The position numbers and the translations under genes were made by a program. The notes under the pieces were generated by a model. It had not been told where the DNA came from, made no database searches, and saw only the letters and a list, made by a program, of their open reading frames with translations. Positions 47,819-56,006 of a stretch of DNA of 64,000 nucleotides are shown piece after piece. How positions within the stretch are numbered: position 1 is the first letter of the stretch; each line of letters begins with the position of its first letter. Origin of the DNA: Achromobacter denitrificans NBRC 15125 (lineage in GTDB: Bacteria; Pseudomonadota; Gammaproteobacteria; Burkholderiales; Burkholderiaceae_B); the NCBI RefSeq assembly GCF_001571365.1, contig NZ_BCTQ01000012.1:89619-153618 (forward strand), in the 5' to 3' direction.

Positions 47819-48538
47819 ATGGCTGGCGCAGATGGTTTGCTGTGTATCGGTCTGCTTGAGGATGACGCCGATTTCCGGGAGGAATTGGCGTTAGGCTTGG
47901 GTGGCTATGGTTTCCGGGTGGCATTTGCCTGTGATAATGCGGCGGCGTTTTATCGCCGGCTGCAGGAGCAGCCGTGCGATATCGTCATTCTTGACGCGCA
48001 TCTTCCCGGGGAAGACGGTTTTTCCGTGGCCACTCGCCTGCGTGCCCTGAGCCCGGTGGGCATCGTCATGCTGACGGGGCGCAGCGCGCTGGAAGACCGG
48101 GTGCGCGGCCTGGAAGGCGGCGCCGACGTCTACATGACCAAGCCGGTGGACCTGCTGGAACTCAGTTCGGTCATCCGCAGCCTGGCCCGGCGGATGCGCC
48201 TGGCCAAGGCCCCGCGTCCGGCGGACGCGGAAACGCGCGCCTCGGCCGACAGCTCGTGGTCCTTGCAGGACGGGGGCTGGATTCTGGTGGCGCCGGACGG
48301 AGCCTCCTTGCATCTGAGCGCCCAGGAACGCACTTTCCTGATTGCGCTGATGGACGCCGCCGGAAGCGCGGTCAGCCGCCAGGTGCTGGCGGAGTTGTTC
48401 TTGCCCGACAGCCCGGGCGGTTTCGAATTGCGCCGTATCGACGTGCTGGTCAGCCGCCTGCGCGCCAAGGCGCAAAGCGCCGGCCTCAAGCTGCCGGTAT
48501 TGTCGGTGCGCGGCCAGGGCTACGTTTTCGCCGCCTGA
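47819..48538 (+). CDS. OmpR-type response regulator
   Basis: The receiver domain has the acidic pair GLLEDDADF, phosphoacceptor Asp59 (VILDAHLPGEDG), Thr86 (VMLTG) and Lys108 (YMTKPVD). The C-terminal winged helix covers about residues 145-239 (LSAQERTFLIALMDAAG, FELRRIDVLVSRLRAKAQ, LSVRGQGYVF). The 239-residue length is normal. The likely partner kinase is encoded convergently only 56 bases downstream. The upstream 196 bp (47623-47818) has a TTGACG at 47785, but no good -10 at the right spacing. Confidence 0.93.
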   Translation: MAGADGLLCIGLLEDDADFREELALGLGGYGFRVAFACDNAAAFYRRLQEQPCDIVILDAHLPGEDGFSVATRLRALSPVGIVMLTGRSALEDRVRGLEGGADVYMTKPVDLLELSSVIRSLARRMRLAKAPRPADAETRASADSSWSLQDGGWILVAPDGASLHLSAQERTFLIALMDAAGSAVSRQVLAELFLPDSPGGFELRRIDVLVSRLRAKAQSAGLKLPVLSVRGQGYVFAA

Positions 48539-48593
48539 ATTCGAGCCCTGGATTCGCGGCTTGAAATTCGCCGCCCGAGCCTGCCGCCGGCCT

Positions 48594-50126
48594 TCAGGCC
48601 GCCGGCGCGCCTGAGGGCAGCGTGACCACAAAACGCGTGCCCACGCCGACCTGGCTCTGCATCGTCAATGAACCGCCCTGGTTCTGGCAGATGCGGCGGG
48701 CCAGGTAGAGGCCGATCCCCATACCCTGCGTTTCGCGGTGCGCGGCGCGCCGGAAGTGCGGTTCGAAAATCCTTGCCTGTTCCTCTTCCCCGATACCCGG
48801 GCCCCGGTCGGTGACGGCCACCCACGCCATCGGCGCATCGCCCGCGCGCCCGTGGCCGGTCTCGATGCGCACGGGTTGGTTGGCCGGGGAGTATTTGATC
48901 GCGTTGTGGATCAGGTTGCGCACCACCACGCTGGTCAGGGGGCGGTCGCAAAACACCGGCAGCGGCCCGTCGGCCTGCAGGATCAACGCATGGGCGGTGT
49001 CCGGCTTCATCGAGGCGACGACGTCGCGGGCCAGTTCGGCCAGGTCGGTCTGCTCGCCACGGGGCATCCAGGCCTGTTCGCCCAGCCTGTCCTGGTTCAG
49101 CAGTTGGTCCATGAGCTCGGTCATCCGGGAGACCGAACGGTGGATCCGCGCCAGCCGGTTGCCCACGGCATCGCCGCCGTCGGAAAGAATCATGTCCAGC
49201 GACTGCGCGGCCGCGCTGACGGTGGCCAGCGGCGCGCGCAGCTCGTGCGAAATCAGCGCGTTCATCTGGCGTTGCGTATCCAGCGCGCCGGCCAGCTCGG
49301 CCAGCCTCAGCTCACCCTGGGCAAGATGTTCCGCGTCGGCGGCGTGCGCGTCCTGGGCCGCCTCGGCGCGGGCGGGCGCCTGCCCGCGGATGGCCAGGAG
49401 CAGCAGGGCGCCCGCCACCAGCAGCAGCCGCGCAAGCTCGAAGCCCATGCCCGCGCCATCGCCGCCCGCGGGCCGCAAGGCGTCGTGGCCGAGCACCCAG
49501 GCTGAAGCCGTGTAAGCCAGGGTCGCGGTGAGCACTGCCGCGTAGACGGGTGTTCCGCGCGCCGCGCGCGACAGGAACCAGGCGGCAAGCGCAAGGCTGG
49601 CGAGGGCGCCGACGCCCGCGATCGCGGCGGGGAGCATGGCGTTGGCCGGCTCGTAGACGAAGATCAGGGCCAGGGCCGCGGCGACGGCCAGCGCGATGCT
49701 GCCCCAACGGCAGGCGGCCGCCAGCCGGGCGGCGGAGGGCGAGCCCGACAGGAGGGGAACGGCGAGCGCGAGCAGGGCGCCCAGGGAGCCGGCTTGCAGC
49801 GCCGCGGCGGGAAGCAGGGAGGGCGTGGCGCGGAAAACGCCTTCGATTAGCATGAACGCCAGCCCGGTGCCGTGGATGGCGTTGCGCGTGGCAGCCCAGC
49901 AGACGGCGCAGGCCAGGGCGCAGGCCGCCGCCACGCCGGCGGTCAGGCCCAGGTTGATGTCTTCGTAGGCGGTGCCTGGCGCGTAGGCCAGGGCGGCGAC
50001 GGGAACGAGCAGGGAATACAGGAGTATCCCCAGCCGCGGCAGGAGCGTTTGCCGTCCAGTGTCCGGGCGGCGGGCGCGCCAGTGGCGCAATGGCCCGCGG
50101 ATGCGAAGAGAAATTCCTTCCGTCAA
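48594..50126 (-). CDS. Membrane-bound sensor histidine kinase
   Basis: About six to eight transmembrane helices (residues 30-247) replace a periplasmic sensor domain. A helical linker leads to the DHp helix with the H box LISHELRAPLATVS (His294), the N box RNLIHNAIKYS, and G boxes DRGPGIGEEEQARIF and GMGIGLYLARRI. The start is TTG 50126, whose TTGA overlaps the stop of the upstream LapD-like gene; no better start lies near. At 510 residues it is complete. It is convergent with the response regulator, an unusual arrangement for a cognate pair, and is translationally coupled to a c-di-GMP receptor. Confidence 0.92.
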   Translation of the reverse strand: MTEGISLRIRGPLRHWRARRPDTGRQTLLPRLGILLYSLLVPVAALAYAPGTAYEDINLGLTAGVAAACALACAVCWAATRNAIHGTGLAFMLIEGVFRATPSLLPAAALQAGSLGALLALAVPLLSGSPSAARLAAACRWGSIALAVAAALALIFVYEPANAMLPAAIAGVGALASLALAAWFLSRAARGTPVYAAVLTATLAYTASAWVLGHDALRPAGGDGAGMGFELARLLLVAGALLLLAIRGQAPARAEAAQDAHAADAEHLAQGELRLAELAGALDTQRQMNALISHELRAPLATVSAAAQSLDMILSDGGDAVGNRLARIHRSVSRMTELMDQLLNQDRLGEQAWMPRGEQTDLAELARDVVASMKPDTAHALILQADGPLPVFCDRPLTSVVVRNLIHNAIKYSPANQPVRIETGHGRAGDAPMAWVAVTDRGPGIGEEEQARIFEPHFRRAAHRETQGMGIGLYLARRICQNQGGSLTMQSQVGVGTRFVVTLPSGAPAA

Positions 50127-52090
50127 CTAGAAACCCATGGATGTTCGGATGCGAGGTCGTGAGATTGGGCGCAGTTTACGCCAGCGCCGCGTATGGCGTG
50201 GACGCCCAGGCCTTCCAGGATATTCTGCGTCGCCAGGTCGGGCACGTCTTCCGCGTAGACCGCCATGTGCAGCGTGGTGGCCGTCGCCACCACGGTGGCG
50301 GCCAGGTGGCGGCTGCCCGGGCTGTGCAGCAGGCCCGTAATGAAGCTGCCGCTCAGTTTCAAGTAGGACAGGGGAAATTCGTGCAGGCGTTCCATGGCCG
50401 CGAACTGCTGCGACAGGCGCGCCACGCCGATCCGGCAGCCAGCGGCGGTGGCGATGCCGCAAAGCTGGCTCAGTTCCGCTTCCTGCTCCACCAGCGCCTC
50501 GGCGTCCACCTCGATGATGAGGCCGGCCGTCAGGGTGGGGCGGTCGGCCAGCATGCGTTCCAGCCGGGACAGGAACGAGGGTTGCGCGAGCGAGGCCAAG
50601 GCCACGGGCACCGCCAGCGCGCCCGGGCGGGCATACAGCCAGTCCAGGGCCAGCCGCAAGGCCTGCACGTCGCATTCCGCGGAAAGCCCGAGCCGCACTG
50701 CGGGAGGCATGAAGATCGACGCCGGCACGGGAGCGGCGTCGGCGGTGTCGTGCAGGGTCAGGCTGGCTTCCTGGTGCAGCAGGGCGCCGGACAGATCGTG
50801 CAGCGGTTGCACGGACAGCGAGAACCGGTGCTGCTCCAGCGCGGTGACCAGGGCGTCGTGCCAGCTGTATTCACCGATATGGGTACTGTCGGGAACGCGG
50901 TTGGCGGGCATGACCTGGTCGTCGTCGGCGCTTTCGGCGCACATCAGCGCGTGATCCAGGCGGGCCAGGGTTTCGCTCATGTTGTCGCCGGGCGCGTAGG
51001 CCGTCATCGCCAGCGCCCAGCGGCACCATCCGTGCTTGTCCATCGGCACGCGCAGCGAGCGCAGTTCGCGCCGCACGCGCTCGGCCAGCAGGCCGGCCTG
51101 CGGCGCCGAGGTGCGCGGCAGCAGCAGGGCGAAGTCGGAGCCGCTCAGGCGGGCGATGAAGGAGGCCTGGCCGCCGAATTCGGTCACCAGCTTGCGCAGC
51201 CGGTCGGACGAAGAGCGCAGCCACTGGTCGGTGAAGGCGCGCGACAGGTGGCGGTTGATCTCCGCCAGGTCGCGCTGCCTGAACATCAGCAGATGGCCGC
51301 CCGCCTCGGATTCCTTGTCCGCCAGCGCCTGCCTGAATTGTTCGATGAAGTACCGGCGATTGCGCAGCAGGGTGACCGGGTCGCGGTTGACCTCGCTTTG
51401 CAGCGATTCGATGCGGGCATTCTGTTCCTGGACGGCGGCGGCGACCATGCGCTGCGCATCGGCCAGCGCCTGTTCCGTTCCAGCCGGGGGAACGATGCCG
51501 TCCGGAGGGAGACCGGGCTGCGGGGCCGGGCGGGGGCCGCGGGCCGGGGCCTCGGGCCGCGTTTCCATCCGCCGGGCCAGGTTCAGCGCCAGCAGTATCC
51601 AGAGGACGCCGGCGGCGAGGATCAGGCCCAGCACCCGCACGCCGCCTTGCCACAGCGTGTCGCGCGCCTGCCGCGAATCCGCCTGGACGAACACGGTGCC
51701 CTGCGCGGCGCCGTCGGCGCTCGCGTAGGGACGGGAGACGAGGGGGGCTTCCATGTCCAGCCAGGCGTTGCGCCAATCGTATTCCCGGCCGGGCGCGTCC
51801 GTGGGTTGGGCCTGCCGTTCGAAGGCGGGGCTTCCCTTGGCGTCGGTGACGCGCACCAGCGCGTACTGGCCCCGGGCGAACAGTTCGTCGGCCAGCGCGG
51901 CCCGTTGCGAAGCGCCGCCATTGGAATGCGACAGGGCCCAGGCGAGCATGGCGGCCCCTTCCTCGCTACGCTGCGTCAGCTGGGCTTGCAGATAGCGATG
52001 CGCGGCCATCATCCCCATCGCCTGGGCGCCGAGCAGCACGAGGGCGAGCAGGAAAGCGGTAAGGAAAAGTAGCCGGCGGAACGTGGACAT
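50123..52090 (-). CDS. LapD-like degenerate GGDEF-EAL receptor without HAMP
   Basis: The layout is a transmembrane helix (6-28), a LapD/MoxY-type periplasmic domain, a second helix (151-172), a Pro/Ala-rich linker (178-204) where LapD has a HAMP, then degenerate GGDEF (LSGSDFALLL) and degenerate EAL (HQEASLTL; VARLSQQF replaces the catalytic DDFG). The periplasmic output loop reads DGAAQGTVFV, lacking the Trp (LapD Trp125) that binds LapG. So it is probably a c-di-GMP receptor with a changed output. I chose ATG 52090 (MSTFRRLLFLTAF). It overlaps the kinase start downstream. Confidence 0.9.
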   Translation of the reverse strand: MSTFRRLLFLTAFLLALVLLGAQAMGMMAAHRYLQAQLTQRSEEGAAMLAWALSHSNGGASQRAALADELFARGQYALVRVTDAKGSPAFERQAQPTDAPGREYDWRNAWLDMEAPLVSRPYASADGAAQGTVFVQADSRQARDTLWQGGVRVLGLILAAGVLWILLALNLARRMETRPEAPARGPRPAPQPGLPPDGIVPPAGTEQALADAQRMVAAAVQEQNARIESLQSEVNRDPVTLLRNRRYFIEQFRQALADKESEAGGHLLMFRQRDLAEINRHLSRAFTDQWLRSSSDRLRKLVTEFGGQASFIARLSGSDFALLLPRTSAPQAGLLAERVRRELRSLRVPMDKHGWCRWALAMTAYAPGDNMSETLARLDHALMCAESADDDQVMPANRVPDSTHIGEYSWHDALVTALEQHRFSLSVQPLHDLSGALLHQEASLTLHDTADAAPVPASIFMPPAVRLGLSAECDVQALRLALDWLYARPGALAVPVALASLAQPSFLSRLERMLADRPTLTAGLIIEVDAEALVEQEAELSQLCGIATAAGCRIGVARLSQQFAAMERLHEFPLSYLKLSGSFITGLLHSPGSRHLAATVVATATTLHMAVYAEDVPDLATQNILEGLGVHAIRGAGVNCAQSHDLASEHPWVSS

Positions 52091-52551
52091 GTGTTTGAAG
52101 ATTCCCTTCCTGCCCGGCGTGGCGCCCCGGGCGCGGGGCGCCTGGAGGGCCGACCGACGGGGCAGCATGTAGAGAAGCGTCCGACAAAACCTGGATAAGA
52201 AACGTGACACACGTTACTAATACATCAGCGCTGCCGTCTGTACTGTAATTCTACATGTCACATAACGTACAGAATATTACTAAATCCATGCCGATATCGG
52301 ACAAGCTGTGCAATTATTTCGATGCTGCTTGCCGTCCGAGTGACAACTATCGAGACAAGGCGTATTAATTTTTCCGGTCTGGCTGTCGTAGTAGTAAGGA
52401 CGAAGCATGCCGCAAGGGGCCGGGGAAAGCTATCCATGGGCCGTCTTTCCCGCCCGCGAGCACGCAAAGAATAGTAGGAATACAAGGAAAAAGAGGCGCG
52501 TTGCCTCTGAAGTGTGGCGTTTTTTTGCGAAACTAATGCATAATTTAAAAA
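52091..52551. other. 461-bp divergent control region between the LapD-like and EAL genes
   Basis: This AT-rich stretch has no credible gene. It contains two candidate palindromic sites (52201-52215 and 52237-52273), and an AT-rich segment GCATAATTTAAAAAATG just before the EAL gene, with a CATAAT that may be a -10 element. The region 52400-52500 contains runs of A and G that were considered for a riboswitch and not accepted. Confidence 0.5.
52201..52215. promoter_or_regulatory. Palindromic operator candidate upstream of the LapD-like gene
   Basis: AACGTG-ACA-CACGTT is a perfect 6-bp inverted repeat with a 3-base spacer, 111 bases upstream of the LapD-like start. A further inverted repeat TCTGTAC/GTACAGA (52237-52243 and 52267-52273) lies next to it. 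Two neighbouring palindromes suggest dimeric regulator binding. The regulator is unknown; the local OmpR-type regulator would bind direct repeats instead. Confidence 0.4.
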
Positions 52552-53997
52552 ATGTTACAGCCCTTGGGTTCCCTTCCGAACCGCAACGCCGGGGGCTTAT
52601 GGATAGGGGGCTCCGTGCGTGAGAGTTACCTGCTCGCACTGTGCCTGGTGCTGGCAGTCTCGCTTGTGGCGATATGCCTGATCTTCGCACGCAGGGAGCG
52701 CGCGTTGCGCCGCCGCCTGCGCTGCGACGAACTGACGGGCGTGCTCAGCCAGCAGGAGCTGCATCGCCGCGCGCGAGCCTGGCTCGACAGCACGGGCGGT
52801 CGTTCGCGCCGCGGCGCCTTCTTCCTGTTGGGTTTCGAGCAGTACGCCGAGATCAGCGCCATGCTGCGCGCCGGAGAAGACCAGGCCCTGCTGGTGCAGG
52901 TCGCCGGCCGGCTCAGCCTGATCGCGCGGGCCCTGGGCGGCATGGTGGCGCGCACCGGCCCGGACACGTTCACCGTCTGTGTGCCTGAAGTGGACGAGGA
53001 AGGGGCGGCGCAGGTGTCGGCCAAGCTCCTCGAAGACCTGAGCGCGCCCTACGAGCTGGGCGGCCGTCCCCTGATCGCCGTATTCCGGATCGGCGCCGCC
53101 CTGTATCCGGAGCACGGGCGCAGCGTGGAGGAATTGCAGCGCTGCGTGCAGGTGGCCCTGGTGCCGCTGAAGGAACGCGGCGGCCCGGGCTGGAGCCTGT
53201 TCGATTTCCGCATGCTGGCGCGCCAGCGGGACCGCCAAGGCCTGGAGAACGACCTGCGCCTGGCGCTGACCACGCCGGCCATGGAGCAGTTCGAACTGTA
53301 TTACCAGCCGGTCTGCGACAGCGGCACCGGGGTGGTGCAGGGATGCGAGGCGCTGTTGCGCTGGCACCATCCCGTGCTGGGCAGCGTGTCGCCCGCCGTC
53401 ACCATCGAGCTGGCCGAGCGCAGCGGCCTGATCGTGCCCCTGGGGGCCTGGATACTGGAACGGGCCTGCTCCCAGGCCGCGCAATGGCCGGCGAACTGGC
53501 GTGTGCACGTGAACCTGTCGGTCAAGCAGATGGACGAGGACGGCCTGATCGATCTGGTGTCGGACGTGCTGGCCGGTGCCCGCCTGGCGCCGCGCAAGCT
53601 GGTGCTGGAGATCACGGAGTCTATCTTCATCCTGCACTACGAGCGGCACGTGAAGATACTGAACGCGCTGCGGGCCATGGGCATCGGCGTGGCGCTGGAC
53701 GATTTCGGCTGCGGCTATTCCAGCCTGAACCACCTGCGTTCGCTTCCCATCGATTGGGTCAAGATCGACCGTAGTTTCATCTCCGCGCTGGAGTCCGATG
53801 CCGGCAGCCGCGAGGTCGTGTCCGCGTTGTTCGGGCTGTGCCAGGCCATGCATCTGCCCGTGGTGGCCGAAGGCGTCGAAACCGAGGGCCAGCGCGAGAT
53901 CCTCAAGTCGTTGGGATGCCGGGTGATGCAGGGATTCCTCCTGGGGCGTCCCGCGCCGGCCTCCGAAATCCAGGCTTTGGCTTCGGCGGTGTCATAA
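52552..53997 (+). CDS. GGDEF-EAL protein, predicted c-di-GMP phosphodiesterase
   Basis: One membrane helix (YLLALCLVLAVSLVAICLIFA) is followed by a degenerate GGDEF domain in which the active loop reads RTGPDTFTV, so no cyclase activity is expected. The EAL domain has all catalytic motifs: GCEALLRWHH, NLSVKQ, LEITES, ALDDFGCGYSSL, VKIDRSF, AEGVET, and QGFLLGRP. I therefore predict active c-di-GMP hydrolysis. The start is ATG 52552; a GTG at 52612 is possible. At 481 residues it has no separate sensor domain. It is divergent from the LapD-like gene and ends 36 bases before aroC. Confidence 0.92.
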   Translation: MLQPLGSLPNRNAGGLWIGGSVRESYLLALCLVLAVSLVAICLIFARRERALRRRLRCDELTGVLSQQELHRRARAWLDSTGGRSRRGAFFLLGFEQYAEISAMLRAGEDQALLVQVAGRLSLIARALGGMVARTGPDTFTVCVPEVDEEGAAQVSAKLLEDLSAPYELGGRPLIAVFRIGAALYPEHGRSVEELQRCVQVALVPLKERGGPGWSLFDFRMLARQRDRQGLENDLRLALTTPAMEQFELYYQPVCDSGTGVVQGCEALLRWHHPVLGSVSPAVTIELAERSGLIVPLGAWILERACSQAAQWPANWRVHVNLSVKQMDEDGLIDLVSDVLAGARLAPRKLVLEITESIFILHYERHVKILNALRAMGIGVALDDFGCGYSSLNHLRSLPIDWVKIDRSFISALESDAGSREVVSALFGLCQAMHLPVVAEGVETEGQREILKSLGCRVMQGFLLGRPAPASEIQALASAVS

Positions 53998-54033
53998 TCG
54001 GGGTTGCTTGCAAACCCGACCCGTTGACTCCCT

Positions 54034-55101
54034 ATGCCCGGCAACACCCTAGGTACCTTCTTTACCGTCACCAATTTCGGCGAATCCCACGGACCGGCCA
54101 TCGGCTGCGTCGTGGACGGCTGTCCTCCCGGGTTGGCCCTGGACGCCTCCGACATCCAGCGTGAACTGGACCGCCGCCGCCCCGGCACCTCGCGCCACGT
54201 CACGCAGCGCCAGGAAGCCGATCAGGTCGAAATCCTGTCGGGCGTCTATGAAGGCACGACGACGGGCACGCCGATCGGCCTGCTGATCCGCAACACGGAC
54301 GCGCGCAGCAAGGACTACTCCAATATTGCCGACACCTTCCGGCCGGGCCATGCCGACTACGCCTACTGGCGCAAGTTCGGCGTGCGCGATCCGCGCGGCG
54401 GCGGGCGTTCTTCGGCGCGCCTGACCGCGCCCACCGTGGCCGCCGGGGCCATCGCCAAGAAATGGCTGGCCGAGCAGTACGGCGTCCAGGTTCGCGGCTA
54501 CATGAGCCAGCTGGGCCCGATCGCCATTCCCTTCGTCTCCTGGGACGAGGTGCCCAACAATCCGTTCTACGCGCCCAACGCCGACGTGGTGCCGGAACTC
54601 GAAGCCTACATGGACCAGTTGCGCCGCGACGGGGACTCGGTCGGCGCCCGCATCGAGGTCGTGGCCGAGAACCTGCCCGCGGGCTGGGGCGAGCCGATCT
54701 ACGACCGCCTGGACGCCGACATCGCGCACGTCATGATGGGATTGAACGCCGTCAAGGGCGTGTCGATCGGGGCGGGCTTCGACAGCATCGCGCAGCGCGG
54801 TTCCGAGCACGGCGACGAGATCACGCCCGACGGCTTCCTGAGCAACCATGCGGGCGGGGTGCTGGGCGGCATTTCCACCGGCCAGCCGGTGACCGTGTCG
54901 CTGGCCATCAAGCCCACGTCCAGCATCCGCGTCGAGCGCCGCTCGGTGAATCGCGCCAATGAGCCGGTCATGGTGCAGACGCTGGGCCGCCACGATCCCT
55001 GCGTCGGCATCCGGGCGACGCCCATTGCCGAGGCCATGCTCGCGCTGGTGCTGATCGACCATGCCCTGCGCCATCGCGGGCAATGCGGCGATCCGGTCTG
55101 A
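54034..55101 (+). CDS. aroC: Chorismate synthase
   Basis: AroC is the FMNH2-dependent last enzyme of the shikimate pathway. The N-terminal [20 protein letters not shown], the [13 protein letters not shown] segment and the signature [23 protein letters not shown] are all present, as is the C-terminal [18 protein letters not shown]. The 355-residue length is typical. It is the only housekeeping gene in the signalling region. Confidence 0.97.
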   Translation: MPGNTLGTFFTVTNFGESHGPAIGCVVDGCPPGLALDASDIQRELDRRRPGTSRHVTQRQEADQVEILSGVYEGTTTGTPIGLLIRNTDARSKDYSNIADTFRPGHADYAYWRKFGVRDPRGGGRSSARLTAPTVAAGAIAKKWLAEQYGVQVRGYMSQLGPIAIPFVSWDEVPNNPFYAPNADVVPELEAYMDQLRRDGDSVGARIEVVAENLPAGWGEPIYDRLDADIAHVMMGLNAVKGVSIGAGFDSIAQRGSEHGDEITPDGFLSNHAGGVLGGISTGQPVTVSLAIKPTSSIRVERRSVNRANEPVMVQTLGRHDPCVGIRATPIAEAMLALVLIDHALRHRGQCGDPV

Positions 55102-55136
55102 TACGCTGACGCACTTCGAATACCCTGGAGGCCGAC

Positions 55137-55979
55137 ATGAACCGGAAACGTAATCTGCTGCGCAACGCGGGGGCAGCGCTTGTTCTGGCCGCCCTGGCCG
55201 GCTGCACGGGCATGAATACCACGCAGTCCGGCGCCATCGGCGTCAACCGGACGCAGTACATGTCCAGCATGGTGCCGTCGCAGGCGCTGGAACAGGAAGC
55301 CACCCAGCAATACGCCGACATCCTCAAGCAGGCGCAGGCCAAGGGCCAGCTGGATCGCGACGCCCAGCAGCTGGCGCGCGTGCGCGCCATTTCGCAGCGG
55401 CTGATCGCTCAGACGCCGGTGTTCCGGCCGGACGCTTCCGGCTGGAAGTGGGAAGTGCACGTGCTGTCCAGCGACGAGGTCAACGCCTGGTGCATGCCGG
55501 GCGGCAAGATCGCCGTCTATACCGGCCTGATTTCCAAGATCAAGCCCACGGACGACGAGTTGGCCGCGGTGCTGGGGCACGAGATCGCCCATGCCTTGCG
55601 CGAGCATGCGCGCGAGCGGGTCTCGCAGCAGATGGCCACCAATCTGGGGCTGTCGGTGCTGTCGATCGCGACGGGATCGTCCGCGGCCTCCGACCTGGGC
55701 GGTCAGCTGACCAGCGTGATGTTCACGCTGCCCAACAGCCGCACGCACGAAACCGAAGCCGATCGCATGGGCGTGGAGCTGGCGGCCCGGGCGGGTTACG
55801 ATCCGCGCGCCGCCGTGACGCTGTGGCAAAAGATGGGCGCGGCCGATCAGGGCAGCGCGCCGCCCGAAATCCTGTCGACCCACCCGTCGGCCGCCTCGCG
55901 CATCAGCGACCTCCAGGCTGCCGCGCAGCAGGTGCTGCCGCTGTACGAGCAATCCAAGGGCAAGGCCGCCGCGCGCTGA
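55137..55979 (+). CDS. M48-family metalloprotease lipoprotein
   Basis: The N-terminus is a lipoprotein signal with lipobox LAALAGC (Cys23). The M48 zinc site is HEIAH (148-152) with the third ligand Glu205 in HETEAD. This is a LoiP/YcaL-type periplasmic protease, facing the outer or inner membrane, that degrades misfolded envelope proteins. It is 280 residues long, with GGAGG at the ribosome site. It follows aroC by 35 bases and is convergent with the lapD gene. Confidence 0.93.
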   Translation: MNRKRNLLRNAGAALVLAALAGCTGMNTTQSGAIGVNRTQYMSSMVPSQALEQEATQQYADILKQAQAKGQLDRDAQQLARVRAISQRLIAQTPVFRPDASGWKWEVHVLSSDEVNAWCMPGGKIAVYTGLISKIKPTDDELAAVLGHEIAHALREHARERVSQQMATNLGLSVLSIATGSSAASDLGGQLTSVMFTLPNSRTHETEADRMGVELAARAGYDPRAAVTLWQKMGAADQGSAPPEILSTHPSAASRISDLQAAAQQVLPLYEQSKGKAAAR

Positions 55980-56006
55980 TCGTCGCGCGCAGCGGGGCGG
56001 GGCGGG

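Noticed and set aside
52400..52500. Possible c-di-GMP-I riboswitch upstream of the EAL gene
   Set aside because: An ACGCAAAG string resembles part of the GEMM motif, but the second helix, the receptor contact and the tetraloop partner could not be found.
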